Source: an uncultured Verrucomicrobiota bacterium
GTDB taxonomy: Bacteria > Verrucomicrobiota > Verrucomicrobiia > Limisphaerales > UBA9464
Direction: 5' to 3'
Assembly: GCA_903907925.1 (NCBI GenBank)
Contig: CAIVQB010000116.1
Coordinates: 1 to 51,274 of the forward strand
DNA length: 51,274 nucleotides
The position numbers and the translations under genes are program-made. The notes under the pieces are model-generated. The model had not been told where the DNA came from, did not search any database, and worked only from the letters and a program-made list of their open reading frames with translations. Shown here in pieces: positions 9,338-17,895 of the stretch; the stretch's first letter is position 1; every line of letters begins with the position of its first letter.

Positions 9338-10648
9338 GTGCCCCGCTCCCGTTCCAGCCGTTCCGACGGATCTCCAAAAGACCGCCGTAATCCGACCTTG
9401 CGGCCCGCGGCGGCCGAGCGGGCGGCCCGCGATCGCTATGCCGCCGTCGGTGTGGATGTGGATGCGGCATTGCGCACGCTCGCCGGGATTCGTGTTTCGA
9501 TGCACTGCTGGCAGGGGGACGATGTGGCGGGGTTCGAGCACGGAACCCGCGAACTCGGTGCCGGTCTCGCGGTAACCGGGAACCACCCGGGCCGGGCTCG
9601 GACGGTGGCTGAACTTCGCTCCGATCTCGAAAAGGCGCTGTCCCTGATTCCCGGCCGGCACCGGGTCAATCTTCACGCCATGTATGGAGAGTTCGGTCGC
9701 CGGCCCGTCGACCGGGATCAAATCGAGACGAAACACTTTCAGGGCTGGATCGAATGGGCTCGCGAACAAGGCTTGGGACTCGATTTCAATCCGACCTGTT
9801 TTTCACATCCGCTGGCGGACGACGGCTTCACCCTGGCGCATCCGGATCCTGCGGTCCGCGCCTTCTGGATCGAACATTGCCGCCGGGCCCGGACGATCGG
9901 CGCGGCCATGGGTTCCGCGCTGGGGACCCCGTGCGTCACCAACGTCTGGATTCCGGATGGATTCAAGGACACGCCGGCGGACCGGCAGACTCCGCGGGAA
10001 CGATTGGTGGAATCGCTGGATGCGGTTTTCCGGGAACCGTTTTCCGCCGAACATCTCCGCGACGCGCTGGAGCCCAAATTGTTCGGCATCGGTGCCGAGA
10101 GTTGCACGGTGGCCTCGCATGAATTCTGTCTGGGATACGCTGTCGCCCGGCAGAAACTGCTCTGTCTGGATGCCGGACATTTCCATCCGACGGAATCCAT
10201 CGCCGACAAGATTTCCAGCACCCTGCTCTGGGTGCCCGAACTCCTGCTTCACGTCAGCCGCGGCGTGCGCTGGGACAGCGATCATGTGGTGACGTTGAAC
10301 GACGATCTCCTCGCGATCGCGCACGAGGTGGTTGCCAACGGCGCCCTTCCACGCGTGCATCTGGGCCTCGATTATTTCGACGCCAGCATCAATCGGATCG
10401 CCGCCTGGGTCATCGGCTCGCGCAACCTGATCAAGGCCCTGCTCGTAGCGCTGCTCGAACCGCCGGGAATCCGGGCTGCGGAATGGGCCGGCGACCGGAC
10501 CGCGCGCCTGGCATTGCAGGAGGAGGCTCGGTCGCTGCCGTGGGGTGTGATCTGGGACGGGTATTGTCGGTCGAAGGAGGTTCCTGTCGGTGAGAACTGG
10601 TTGATCGAGGTGCAACGTCATGAGCAACAGGTGCTGGCCCGTCGTTGA
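9338..10648 (+). CDS. rhaA: L-rhamnose isomerase
   Basis: This is a TIM-barrel aldose isomerase that converts L-rhamnose to L-rhamnulose in the cytoplasm. It is collinear with E. coli RhaA from the segment [16 protein letters not shown] onward. Hallmarks are [61 protein letters not shown] and [17 protein letters not shown], which include the acidic and His residues that bind the catalytic metals. The frame is open from 9158, but its first 60 codons have no resemblance to the family. GTG 9338 gives 436 residues and TTG 9398 gives 416, close to the E. coli length of 419, so the exact start is uncertain. It heads a six-gene operon with the sugar importer and the mutarotase. Confidence 0.95.
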   Translation: MPRSRSSRSDGSPKDRRNPTLRPAAAERAARDRYAAVGVDVDAALRTLAGIRVSMHCWQGDDVAGFEHGTRELGAGLAVTGNHPGRARTVAELRSDLEKALSLIPGRHRVNLHAMYGEFGRRPVDRDQIETKHFQGWIEWAREQGLGLDFNPTCFSHPLADDGFTLAHPDPAVRAFWIEHCRRARTIGAAMGSALGTPCVTNVWIPDGFKDTPADRQTPRERLVESLDAVFREPFSAEHLRDALEPKLFGIGAESCTVASHEFCLGYAVARQKLLCLDAGHFHPTESIADKISSTLLWVPELLLHVSRGVRWDSDHVVTLNDDLLAIAHEVVANGALPRVHLGLDYFDASINRIAAWVIGSRNLIKALLVALLEPPGIRAAEWAGDRTARLALQEEARSLPWGVIWDGYCRSKEVPVGENWLIEVQRHEQQVLARR

Positions 10649-10672
10649 GATTTCACTGCGTCGATCGTCCGC

Positions 10673-12259
10673 ATGAAACTGAACACGGCTCACTTGATTC
10701 CGGATGCGGGCGTGTCTGGGTCGGTTGCGTCCCGAGCGGAGTCGGTGCTGCGACTGACCGGATTGACCAAGTCGTTCGGGGCGGTCCGGGCGTTGCGCGG
10801 CGTTTCGTTCGATCTCAAGGCGGGTGAAGTGCACGCGCTCCTCGGCGAAAACGGCGCGGGAAAGTCCACCCTGATCAAGGTGATTGCCGGCGCGCACGCG
10901 CCCGATGCTGGCACGCTTGAGGTGTTCGGACATCCCGTCGATCGCCTCGATCCAGCCACGGCGCATCGCCTGGGCATCGCCTGCATCTATCAGCAACCGG
11001 CGCTGTTTCCCGATCTCACGGTTGCGGAAAACATCGGACTGCGGCTCGAGCCGGCGACGGCAGTGCGGTGGATCGATCCGGTTCAACAGAAGAGCTGCGC
11101 GGTGGAATGGCTCCGCCGGATCGGCGCCGAGATTTCCCCGGACAGCGAGGTCCGGGAATTGTCGATGCCCGAGCAACAATTGGTCGAGATCGCCTGCGCG
11201 CTCGGTGCCGGCGCGCGGATTGTGATCATGGATGAACCCACCTCTTCGCTCACCCAGCGCGAAGTCGAGCGGTTGTTCGCCGTTGTGCGCGACCTGCGAC
11301 GACAAGGGGTGGGAATCATCTACATCTCGCACCGGCTGGAGGAGATCTTTGCTCTCGCGGATCGGGTGACCGTGCTGCGGGACGGTGAATCGGTGGGAAC
11401 CTTTCCAGTCCGCGATTCGAGGAATCAACCGGCGCTCACTGAAGCCGAATTGATCCGATGGATGGTCGGTCGCGAAGTGTCCCAGCTCTATCCACCGGCG
11501 ACGGGCGCTCCCGGCGACATCGTGTTGTCGGTGAGCGGACTGGGATGCGCCGCCGCTGGCGTCCATTCCGTCGATCTTCAGGTTCGGTCCGGTGAAATCC
11601 TGGGCCTGGCCGGCTTGGTGGGCGCCGGTCGCACCGAATTGGCGCGCGTGCTGTTCGGGCTGACCCCCGCCGATTCGGGTGAGATCCGATGGCGCGGCCG
11701 GGTCGTGCGGATTCGCTCTCCGCGGGAGGCGATCGCGCAGGGTATCGCCTATGTTCCGGAGGATCGTCGTCGTCATGGTGTGATCCTGGAAATGCCGGTG
11801 GCCCACAATCTGACGCTGGCGGTGCATCGAACGTTGTTTCCCGGCGGATGGCTCCTGCCGAAGGCGGAAGGCGTGTTGGCCGGCGAATGGATCGGCCGCC
11901 TGGGAATCAAGACCGATGGACCGCAGGCACCGGTCGGATCCCTTTCCGGCGGAAATCAGCAGAAGGTGGCGCTGGGCCGTTGGCTGGTGACGAAGCCGGG
12001 ATTGCTCATCCTGGATGAACCGACTCAGGGCGTGGATGTCGGTGCCAAGGGCGAGATTCACCAGATCATTCGGGGACTGGCGGCGGACGGGCTGGCAGTG
12101 GTGTTGATTTCCAGCGATCTGCCGGAAGTCCTCGGGATGAGCGATCGCATTGCCGTGATGCGCGGGGGCACGGTGGTCACGGTGTTGCCGGGCGGCAGCA
12201 CAGCGTCGGCGGTGATGGCGGCGGCTTTGGGACAACCGCCGGACGGGACCGGCGTATGA
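10673..12259 (+). CDS. rhaT: Rhamnose-type sugar ABC importer, ATP-binding protein (double ATPase)
   Basis: This 528-residue protein has two tandem ABC ATPase domains, as in RbsA, MglA and rhizobial RhaT. The first has Walker A GENGAGKS at residues 58-65, the signature-like ELSMPEQQLVEIA and Walker B IVIMDEPTSS. The second has the degenerate Walker A typical of the family (GLVGAGRTEL), a canonical signature LSGGNQQKVALGRWL and Walker B LLILDEPTQGVDVGAKGE. It energises carbohydrate uptake with the two permeases that follow. It starts 24 bases after rhaA, and its stop overlaps the first permease start by four bases (ATGA), indicating translational coupling. Family membership is certain; rhamnose specificity is inferred from the flanking isomerase and mutarotase. 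Confidence 0.93.
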   Translation: MKLNTAHLIPDAGVSGSVASRAESVLRLTGLTKSFGAVRALRGVSFDLKAGEVHALLGENGAGKSTLIKVIAGAHAPDAGTLEVFGHPVDRLDPATAHRLGIACIYQQPALFPDLTVAENIGLRLEPATAVRWIDPVQQKSCAVEWLRRIGAEISPDSEVRELSMPEQQLVEIACALGAGARIVIMDEPTSSLTQREVERLFAVVRDLRRQGVGIIYISHRLEEIFALADRVTVLRDGESVGTFPVRDSRNQPALTEAELIRWMVGREVSQLYPPATGAPGDIVLSVSGLGCAAAGVHSVDLQVRSGEILGLAGLVGAGRTELARVLFGLTPADSGEIRWRGRVVRIRSPREAIAQGIAYVPEDRRRHGVILEMPVAHNLTLAVHRTLFPGGWLLPKAEGVLAGEWIGRLGIKTDGPQAPVGSLSGGNQQKVALGRWLVTKPGLLILDEPTQGVDVGAKGEIHQIIRGLAADGLAVVLISSDLPEVLGMSDRIAVMRGGTVVTVLPGGSTASAVMAAALGQPPDGTGV

Positions 12260-13182
12260 AGCGGTACCGTCGTGAACTCTCGGTGACTGCCTGCCTGTCG
12301 GCATTGCTGCTGGTGCTGGCCGTGGTCGCCCCCGCGTTCTTTGGACGGCAACAGTTGCTGACCACGCTGACGGCTGCCGCACCGGTTCTGGTGGCGGCGT
12401 GTGGAATGACCCTGGTGATCCTCACCCGGCAGATCGATATTTCCATCGGATCACAGTTTGCGCTCTGCAGCGTGGCGGCAGGGCTGATGGCCAAGGCGGG
12501 GTTGCCCATGCCGCTGGTGGTGCTGGGGGCGGTGGCCGGTGGAGCCGCGCTCGGTGCGTTCAACGGGTGGCTCGTCGCCGGTCTGGAGTTGCCCAGCATT
12601 GTGGTGACTCTGGCGACCTTCGTGACCTGGCGCGAAACGCTACGATGGTCGAGGGAGGGCGAATTCGTGAAAGATCTCGCGGACGGATTCCAATGGTGGG
12701 GACTGGGCCAGGGCAGGGGGCAGGCGGTAATCCTGATGGGTGCCCTGGGCGTGTTTCTGATCGGCGTGATCTTCCTCAAAAAGGTGGGTGCGGGACGGTT
12801 TTTCTATGCGGTGGGCTCGGATCGTGAAGCGGCCCGGCTGGCGGGAATCCGACCGGCCGCGGTCACGTTCGGGGCCTTCGTGATCCTCGGGGCGTTGGTG
12901 GGTGTGGCTGCGGTGTTGAACGCTGTCCGGTTTGCCGATGTGGATCCAAAGACCGGGACCGGTCTGGAAATGCAGGTGATCGCCGCGGTGGTCGTCGGGG
13001 GAGTGGCGATTTCCGGAGGACGCGGAACGCTCTGGGGTGTTCTGGTAGGTGTTCTCCTGCTGGCCTGCATCGCGCCGGCATTGGTCTTTCTCAAGCTGCC
13101 GCCACAATGGGAAAAGGCGATTCAAGGCGCGATTATTCTGCTGGCCGTGGCGGCGGACGGTGAAAAAGGAAAGTCCTCGTGA
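12256..13182 (+). CDS. rhaP: Sugar ABC importer permease 1 (RbsC/RhaP family)
   Basis: This 308-residue polytopic membrane protein of the BPD_transp_2 family has about eight to ten hydrophobic segments, with the conserved core GMTLVILTRQIDISIGS near residues 51-67 and EMQVIAAVVVGGVAISGGRGTLWG near 236-260. These motifs are shared by RbsC and by RhaP/RhaQ and contribute to the coupling interface and translocation path. It forms the channel with the next permease. Its start overlaps the ATPase stop and its stop overlaps the next start, each by four bases, so the transporter subunits should be made in fixed ratio. The rhamnose assignment rests on operon context. Confidence 0.9.
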   Translation: MKRYRRELSVTACLSALLLVLAVVAPAFFGRQQLLTTLTAAAPVLVAACGMTLVILTRQIDISIGSQFALCSVAAGLMAKAGLPMPLVVLGAVAGGAALGAFNGWLVAGLELPSIVVTLATFVTWRETLRWSREGEFVKDLADGFQWWGLGQGRGQAVILMGALGVFLIGVIFLKKVGAGRFFYAVGSDREAARLAGIRPAAVTFGAFVILGALVGVAAVLNAVRFADVDPKTGTGLEMQVIAAVVVGGVAISGGRGTLWGVLVGVLLLACIAPALVFLKLPPQWEKAIQGAIILLAVAADGEKGKSS

Positions 13183-14219
13183 ATCCACCGGCATTGCAAA
13201 TCCGTACCGGCTCACGATCGCGGCCATGGCTGAGATCGGAGCTGCTCCTGCTGGGAGTTCTCATCGTGGAATCGCTGGTGTTCGCCCGAACCGGAACCCA
13301 TTTTGCCACGGTCGGAAATGCGCTCGAAATCCTGCGGCTCTCGGTGGAAATCGGCCTTTTGGCAGTGGTGATGACCCCGGTGATTCTGACCGGAGGTATT
13401 GATCTTTCGGTGGGTTCGCTCCTCGGATTGTGCGCGGTGTGTTTCGGAAAACTGTGGCGCGATGGAGGGTTGGCGTGGCCTGTCGCGGCGCTGGCCACGT
13501 TGGGCATCGGTGGAATGGCCGGTGGCCTCAACGCGGTGCTCATCACCCGGCTGCGATTGCCGCCGTTGATCGTAACCTTGGGCAGCCTATCACTCTTTCG
13601 TGGACTGGCCGAGGCGATCACCCGTGGCGTGGATAATTTCACCGGTTTCCCTCCGTCATTTCTGATGTGGGGGCAGGGCTATTTTGGCGGAGTGATCCCG
13701 GCTCAGGCGCCGCTGGGGATCGCCGTGATGATCGGCGTGGGGTTGCTGGTGCATGCGACTTCGTTGGGACGATCTTTGCGGGCGATCGGTTTTTCCCCGG
13801 AGGGCGCGCGTTACGCGGGCGTGCCGGTAGGCCGCCAAATCACCGTGGTCTATTTGTTGTCGGGCGTGGCGGCTGCCTTGGCGGCGTTGGTGTACGTGGC
13901 GCGGGTGGGTCAGGCCAAGGCGGATGCCGGCACCGGCTATGAACTGCTGGCCATCACTGCGGTGGTTCTCGGAGGTACGAGCATTTTCGGTGGCACCGGT
14001 TCGGTTTTTGGAACGGTGCTGGGGGTGGCGACGCTGGCGGTGCTGCGCAACGGACTTCAACTTTCGGATCAACCGGGAGAACTCGCCGGGATTCTCACCG
14101 GGGTGTTTCTGTTGACTGTGTTGGCCGGTGAGATGGCGTTCAAGAAATACTCGGCGCGCCGGGTCGCCTCCGGCATGCTCCAAACCTCCACTGCGAGTTC
14201 CAAACCGGCTTCATCATGA
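13179..14219 (+). CDS. rhaQ: Sugar ABC importer permease 2 (RbsC/RhaQ family)
   Basis: This 346-residue polytopic inner-membrane protein is homologous to the preceding permease. It has the characteristic VVMTPVILTGGIDLSVGSLL segment near residues 63-82, a central LPPLIVTLGSLSLFRGLAEA and the late motif YELLAITAVVLGGTSIFGG. The start codon is GTG at 13179, overlapping the previous stop as GTGA. Two distinct permeases, rather than one used as a homodimer, is the arrangement known for the rhizobial rhamnose importer RhaSTPQ, which supports the naming. The C-terminal tail after the last helix is Ser/Ala rich and probably cytoplasmic. Confidence 0.9.
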   Translation: MNPPALQIRTGSRSRPWLRSELLLLGVLIVESLVFARTGTHFATVGNALEILRLSVEIGLLAVVMTPVILTGGIDLSVGSLLGLCAVCFGKLWRDGGLAWPVAALATLGIGGMAGGLNAVLITRLRLPPLIVTLGSLSLFRGLAEAITRGVDNFTGFPPSFLMWGQGYFGGVIPAQAPLGIAVMIGVGLLVHATSLGRSLRAIGFSPEGARYAGVPVGRQITVVYLLSGVAAALAALVYVARVGQAKADAGTGYELLAITAVVLGGTSIFGGTGSVFGTVLGVATLAVLRNGLQLSDQPGELAGILTGVFLLTVLAGEMAFKKYSARRVASGMLQTSTASSKPASS

Positions 14220-15247
14220 AACGTCTTCTCACCTTTCTCACCGTTGTCGCGGCGATCGTTGTCTCCGGATGCAAACCGTCGGCCCCCGATTCTGGCGCCC
14301 CTTCCGGCGCAGCAAGCACCGCGGGTGGATCGGCCGCGAAACCGTTGACCATCGCGTTTCTTCCCAAGAGCAAAGGGAATGCGTACTTCATCGCCGCGCG
14401 CCAGGGAGCCGAACAGGCGGCGAAGGAACTCGGAGTGAAGTTGCTGTACGACGGCCCCACCGAACCGGATCCGGCCAAACAGAACGAGATCGTGGAGACG
14501 TGGATCACCCGCGGCGTCGATGTCATCGCTGCGGCCTGCGAGAATCGCGAGGGCATCTCAACCGCGCTGCGAAAAGCCCAGGCCCACGGGATCAAGGTGG
14601 TGACCTTCGACGCCGACGCCCTTCCCGATGCGCGGAGCTTCTTCGTGAACCAGGCGACCCCCGAGGGCATCGGCAACGCCTTGATGGACGAGGCGGCCCG
14701 GCTGCTGGGCGGAACGGGCGAGTACGCGATCATCACGGCCAGCCTGACTGCCGGAAACATGATCGAATGGCAGAAGGCGATCGAGAAACGGAACGCGGAG
14801 AAGTATCCGGGAATGAAGCGGATGGCGCTGCGGCCCTGCGATGATCTCAAGGACAAGGCGTTTGCCGAGGCGACCGCGATTCTGAACGCAAATCCCAATG
14901 TCCGGTTGCTGATGAACATCTGCTCGCCCGCCGTCCCGGGTGCGGCGGAGGCGGTGAAGCAGGCGGGCCGGGCCGGACAGGTCAAGGTGATCGGCCTTGG
15001 ATTGCCGAATGAGAACAAGCGTTACGTGAAGGAAGGTGTCACCGACACTGTGATTCTCTGGCGCGTGGTGGATCTCGGACGGTTGACCGTTCACGCCGCC
15101 GCCGCGGTCGCCCGGGGCGAGCTCAAGCCGGGCGCGACGGAATTCTCCGCCGGAGCCCTTGGCACCTTCAAGGTGATCGGTGACAACGTGCTTCTCGGTG
15201 AACCGTTCAAGTTTACCAAGGACAACATTGATCAGTTCGATTTCTGA
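14216..15247 (+). CDS. rhaS: Sugar-binding lipoprotein of the rhamnose ABC importer
   Basis: This 343-residue periplasmic binding protein of the type 1 (RbsB/AraF-like) fold has a lipoprotein signal with lipobox VVSGC and Cys19 as the lipidation site, followed by a Ser/Ala/Gly linker. The mature domain opens with a typical first strand and ligand loop (FLPKSKGNAYFIAARQGAEQ) and contains TWITRGVDVIAAACENREGI and VVTFDADALPDARSFFVNQA. It would capture the sugar outside the inner membrane and hand it to the two permeases. The start overlaps the previous stop by four bases. The symbol follows the rhizobial RhaSTPQ convention and is unrelated to the E. coli transcription factor also called RhaS. 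Confidence 0.92.
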   Translation: MKRLLTFLTVVAAIVVSGCKPSAPDSGAPSGAASTAGGSAAKPLTIAFLPKSKGNAYFIAARQGAEQAAKELGVKLLYDGPTEPDPAKQNEIVETWITRGVDVIAAACENREGISTALRKAQAHGIKVVTFDADALPDARSFFVNQATPEGIGNALMDEAARLLGGTGEYAIITASLTAGNMIEWQKAIEKRNAEKYPGMKRMALRPCDDLKDKAFAEATAILNANPNVRLLMNICSPAVPGAAEAVKQAGRAGQVKVIGLGLPNENKRYVKEGVTDTVILWRVVDLGRLTVHAAAAVARGELKPGATEFSAGALGTFKVIGDNVLLGEPFKFTKDNIDQFDF

Positions 15248-15298
15248 ATCGGGACGTGGATCGGGAGATCGGAAGTGCGCTCATCCGGGGGTTTCAAC

Positions 15299-15616
15299 AT
15301 GATCCGAAAAGCGTTTGTCATGACGGTGAATCCGGGATGCGAGGCGGAGTACACCCGGCGCCATCAACCCATCTGGCCCGAACTCGAAACCGTTCTTCGC
15401 GAGCATGGGGTTCAATCGTACTCGATCTTCCTGTTACCGGAGACCCGCCAGTTGTTTGCCTGCGTGGAATTCCGGGATGAAGCGGAGTGGAACGCCATCG
15501 CGCAGACCGATGTGTGCCGGCGCTGGTGGCGGCGGATGCAGGACGTGATGCCGTCCCACGCGGATGGCCGGCCGGTGGCGGTGGATTTGGAGGAGGTGTT
15601 TCGTTTGGGAGGTTAA
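15299..15616 (+). CDS. rhaM: L-rhamnose mutarotase
   Basis: This 105-residue dimeric alpha-beta barrel-type protein interconverts the alpha and beta anomers of L-rhamnopyranose, supplying the isomerase with its preferred anomer. It matches E. coli RhaM (104 residues) along its length: MIRKAFVMTVNPG at the start, RRHQPIWPELETVLREHG, TDVCRRWWRRMQDVMP and a C-terminal LEEVFRLGG. The conserved His in RRHQPIW and the paired Trp residues are family active-site positions. ATG 15299 is chosen because it aligns with the family; an upstream ATG at 15275 would add eight unsupported residues. It closes the rhamnose operon 51 bases after the binding protein. In rhizobia the equivalent gene is called rhaU. 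Confidence 0.95.
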   Translation: MIRKAFVMTVNPGCEAEYTRRHQPIWPELETVLREHGVQSYSIFLLPETRQLFACVEFRDEAEWNAIAQTDVCRRWWRRMQDVMPSHADGRPVAVDLEEVFRLGG

Positions 15617-15617
15617 A

Positions 15618-15660
15618 CGGTTGAAAAGATGAAGAGATGCAGGGTTGAAGAGGCGGTGAG
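15618..15660. repeat. Polypurine GGTTGAAGAG-type repeat, left of rsmD
   Basis: Immediately after the rhaM stop lies a purine-rich stretch built from TTGAAAAGATGAAGAGATG and GGTTGAAGAGG units. A similar tract sits at the 3' end of rsmD (16353-16385) and another at 37077-37118. The rest of the gap to rsmD (to 15765) shows no gene; an A+T-rich stretch just before the rsmD start may hold its promoter. Confidence 0.55.
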
Positions 15661-15765
15661 GCGGCGTCATTGCGACTTTCGCGGGTGGTGCGGCTGTGGT
15701 GGAGTTGTCCTCGCGGTTTTAACGAATGCCGCCGGGCTTGGGCCTGTGTCGAGTGATTTAAGACT

Positions 15766-16377
15766 ATGCGCATCATTGGTGGTCAGGCGGCTGGTAGAAC
15801 GGTGAAGGTCCCCGAGGGTCTTGGCGTCCGGCCGATGCCCGACAAGGTGAAACTCGCGGTCTTCAACAGCCTTGGGTCTCGTGTGGAGGGGGCCCGGGTG
15901 TTGGATCTTTTTTCGGGCACCGGCGCGCTCGGCCATGAGTGTCTCAGCCGTGGTGCCGTGGCGTTGTACAGCGTCGAGAAATCCGAGAAACACGCCCGGT
16001 TTTATCGGGCGAATCTGTCGGCGACCGGTCTGTCGGCGACGGCGGTTGAACTGCGCGTGATGGACGTTTTCTCAGCCCTGGGTTCGTTGAAGGCTAATGG
16101 TCGTGTGTTCGACCTGATCATTGCCGATCCGCCCTATGGCGAGAAAAACGTCAACCGCCGGTCGACCTCGCTCGCGCAAAAACTGCTCGACGCCCCGGAG
16201 CTGCCCTCGCTGCTGGCACCGGACGGAATTCTGATCTTGGGCCACACCAAGCGCGACACCTTGGAACTCACGCCGCCCTGGCGCGAACGCCGGCAGTTGA
16301 AGCATGGCGATACGATTATTCGGTTTTTGGATGCGGCTCGGATCGGTGTGGAAAAGGTTGAAGAGATGAAGAGTTGA
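15766..16377 (+). CDS. rsmD: 16S rRNA (guanine-966-N2)-methyltransferase
   Basis: This 203-residue SAM-dependent Rossmann-fold methyltransferase is of the RsmD family, which methylates G966 of 16S rRNA in the assembled small subunit. The N-terminus MRIIGGQAAGRTVKVPEG and RPMPDKVKLAVFN are diagnostic. VLDLFSGTGALGHECLSRG is the SAM-binding motif I, and IIADPPYG is the catalytic (D/N)PPY motif IV. The length is close to the usual 185-200. The last ten codons (IGVEKVEEMKS) and the stop are supplied by a purine-rich repeat, so the C-terminus is probably a repeat-derived extension. The gene stands alone between two such repeats. Confidence 0.95.
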   Translation: MRIIGGQAAGRTVKVPEGLGVRPMPDKVKLAVFNSLGSRVEGARVLDLFSGTGALGHECLSRGAVALYSVEKSEKHARFYRANLSATGLSATAVELRVMDVFSALGSLKANGRVFDLIIADPPYGEKNVNRRSTSLAQKLLDAPELPSLLAPDGILILGHTKRDTLELTPPWRERRQLKHGDTIIRFLDAARIGVEKVEEMKS

Positions 16378-16628
16378 AGAGGGTGAATGGCTCTTCCGCT
16401 CTTCAACGTATCAACTCCGCGGCCGTTCAACCTGTCCGATTTTACCCAACCCACGCCGGGGTGACCGGATGGAGCGGGCCTTCAGCCCTCAAGAAAACGG
16501 GTTCATGCAATCCCCGGGGCGCTGCCCCGGTCTGGTATGTTCCGCACCCTTGGCGCTCAATACATCACCAGAGGACCGCGTCCGTCCTCTTCAACCCTTT
16601 AACCTGTACGGTTCCCCCCAATTCACCC
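16353..16628. repeat. Composite repeat region after rsmD (polypurine edge, hairpin, AGGGCTGAAGG-type element)
   Basis: Three parts are visible. The GGTTGAAGAG-type polypurine tract (16357-16385) includes the rsmD stop codon. GTTGAAGAG (16373-16381) is exactly complementary to CTCTTCAAC (16399-16407). At 16471-16560 lies a 90-base element with GGCCTTCAGCCCTC, CCCCGGGGCGCTGCCCCGG and a terminal TTGGCGCTCAA. An inverted copy of this element occurs at 37123-37211. A pyrimidine mirror of the polypurine tract (CCTCTTCAACCC) follows at 16588-16599. No gene is seen. Confidence 0.6.
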
Positions 16629-17708
16629 TCACGGAATGTGAGTGACCGAAATCCGGTCGAGGCTCGCGATGCCGAGCTCGATCAATTCCGCGTTGGTGTA
16701 GAGCTCGGTGGTGAACGTCTTTTCTCCCTCAATTTTCGCCCGGGTCCGTGCCCGATCAATGTCCACGATGGCCAACGCGTCGAGCGCCACTGGATCGCGG
16801 CTGAAACGAAGTTCGTTCAGGGCTTCCGAATAATGGAGGAGCGTGCGTTCCTCGCCGCGATACTGGCAGATGAGCGCATCTCCGACGGCCAGCGCCACCC
16901 GGGGCATCAGGTCGTCGAGAGCGCAGATTTCCGGCACCGCCTCGGCCATCCGAACCGGGTCGTTGAAAAAACGGATCGTGTTGTCGACACCCGCCCAGGC
17001 GAGCCCGGCGAGGTGCCCGTGCACGCCGGTGACGTGATGACTGAGAACCGGGGCCACGCTGATGATGCGGGTGATGTCGCGTGTGAGCAGGCGGGTGACG
17101 AACGACTTGCGGGCGACGCCTTCGCCGTCCTTCTTTCCAAACTCGTGATCCCCGGCGACCAGGCGGCCGAGCAGCGGTGAGTCATAGAACTTGGAATCCT
17201 CCCATCCGGCGTCCTCGCTGGCGGAACAGCGGACCTGGAGTTGGGACGCGAGCCGATACCAACCGGCGGCGCGCAGATCGATCGATCGCTTGTCCCAAAT
17301 GACGATTTTGGAGGCGGGATGGCCCGCTTCGATCAGACTTTCGATCAGGGCTTCCACCACCACGGGGCGGGTGCCGCTGACCGGTCCGGGACTGGCGGTA
17401 ACCTTGAAGCCCACGACGTCGGAGGGCTTGACGATCGTTGCCCAGGCCTGGGTGGCGTTGGTGGTTTCCGTCAGGCGCAGAAGACCGCTGGCGACCATGC
17501 GTCGCACCACCGATGGCTCGGGGATGAAAGAAGTCGTCGCGGCGGCGTCCTGTACGGCGACCACCGTGGCATTGGGGGTTTTGGCCGGAATGGCGGGAGC
17601 CGCGGGAGTGTTGGTCGCGGCGAATCCCGGAACAGCCAGGGTGATACCGACCGCGGTGGCTGCGATCCGGCAAAGATCGACGGTCCAGTTGGTAAATCGT
17701 GAATGCAT
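16629..17708 (-). CDS. Exported DUF362 domain protein
   Basis: This protein has 359 residues from ATG 17708. The N-terminus (basic HSRFTNWTVDLCR followed by IAATAVGITLAVPGFAA) is a signal peptide. The remainder resembles the DUF362 family, which in other proteins sits beside iron-sulfur clusters. Segments such as VVGFKVTASPGPVSGTRPVV, ASKIVIWDKRSIDLRAAGW, VAPVLSHHVTGVHGHLAGLA and MPRVALAVGDALICQYRG fit the family pattern. No ferredoxin-type Cys cluster is present, so no redox role is claimed. The frame is open to 17822, but the extra 38 residues lack signal-peptide character and are rejected. It is divergent from the TPR lipoprotein gene with a 187-base shared leader. Confidence 0.82.
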   Translation of the reverse strand: MHSRFTNWTVDLCRIAATAVGITLAVPGFAATNTPAAPAIPAKTPNATVVAVQDAAATTSFIPEPSVVRRMVASGLLRLTETTNATQAWATIVKPSDVVGFKVTASPGPVSGTRPVVVEALIESLIEAGHPASKIVIWDKRSIDLRAAGWYRLASQLQVRCSASEDAGWEDSKFYDSPLLGRLVAGDHEFGKKDGEGVARKSFVTRLLTRDITRIISVAPVLSHHVTGVHGHLAGLAWAGVDNTIRFFNDPVRMAEAVPEICALDDLMPRVALAVGDALICQYRGEERTLLHYSEALNELRFSRDPVALDALAIVDIDRARTRAKIEGEKTFTTELYTNAELIELGIASLDRISVTHIP

Positions 17709-17895
17709 CCGAACCCGCCGAAGATGGCGGTTGAAGAGGGTGGACGCAAAGGTTGTCGTGGGCTTCAACCGAATCCATTCCACGGTGTCGCCGGTTGGGC
17801 GGCGAAAGTGTGGATCGGGCAATTTGGCGTCGTCGTCGCGAAGACCGGGGGTGGGCCTCCTTGACGCACCGGCGTCCGGCGATTACCACCCGGCC

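Noticed and set aside
9803-12382. 859-residue open frame on the minus strand opposite rhaA and rhaT
   Set aside because: It is antisense to two genes with strong family matches, and its composition (Arg/His/Gln-rich, no domains) is typical of the shadow frame of high-GC genes.
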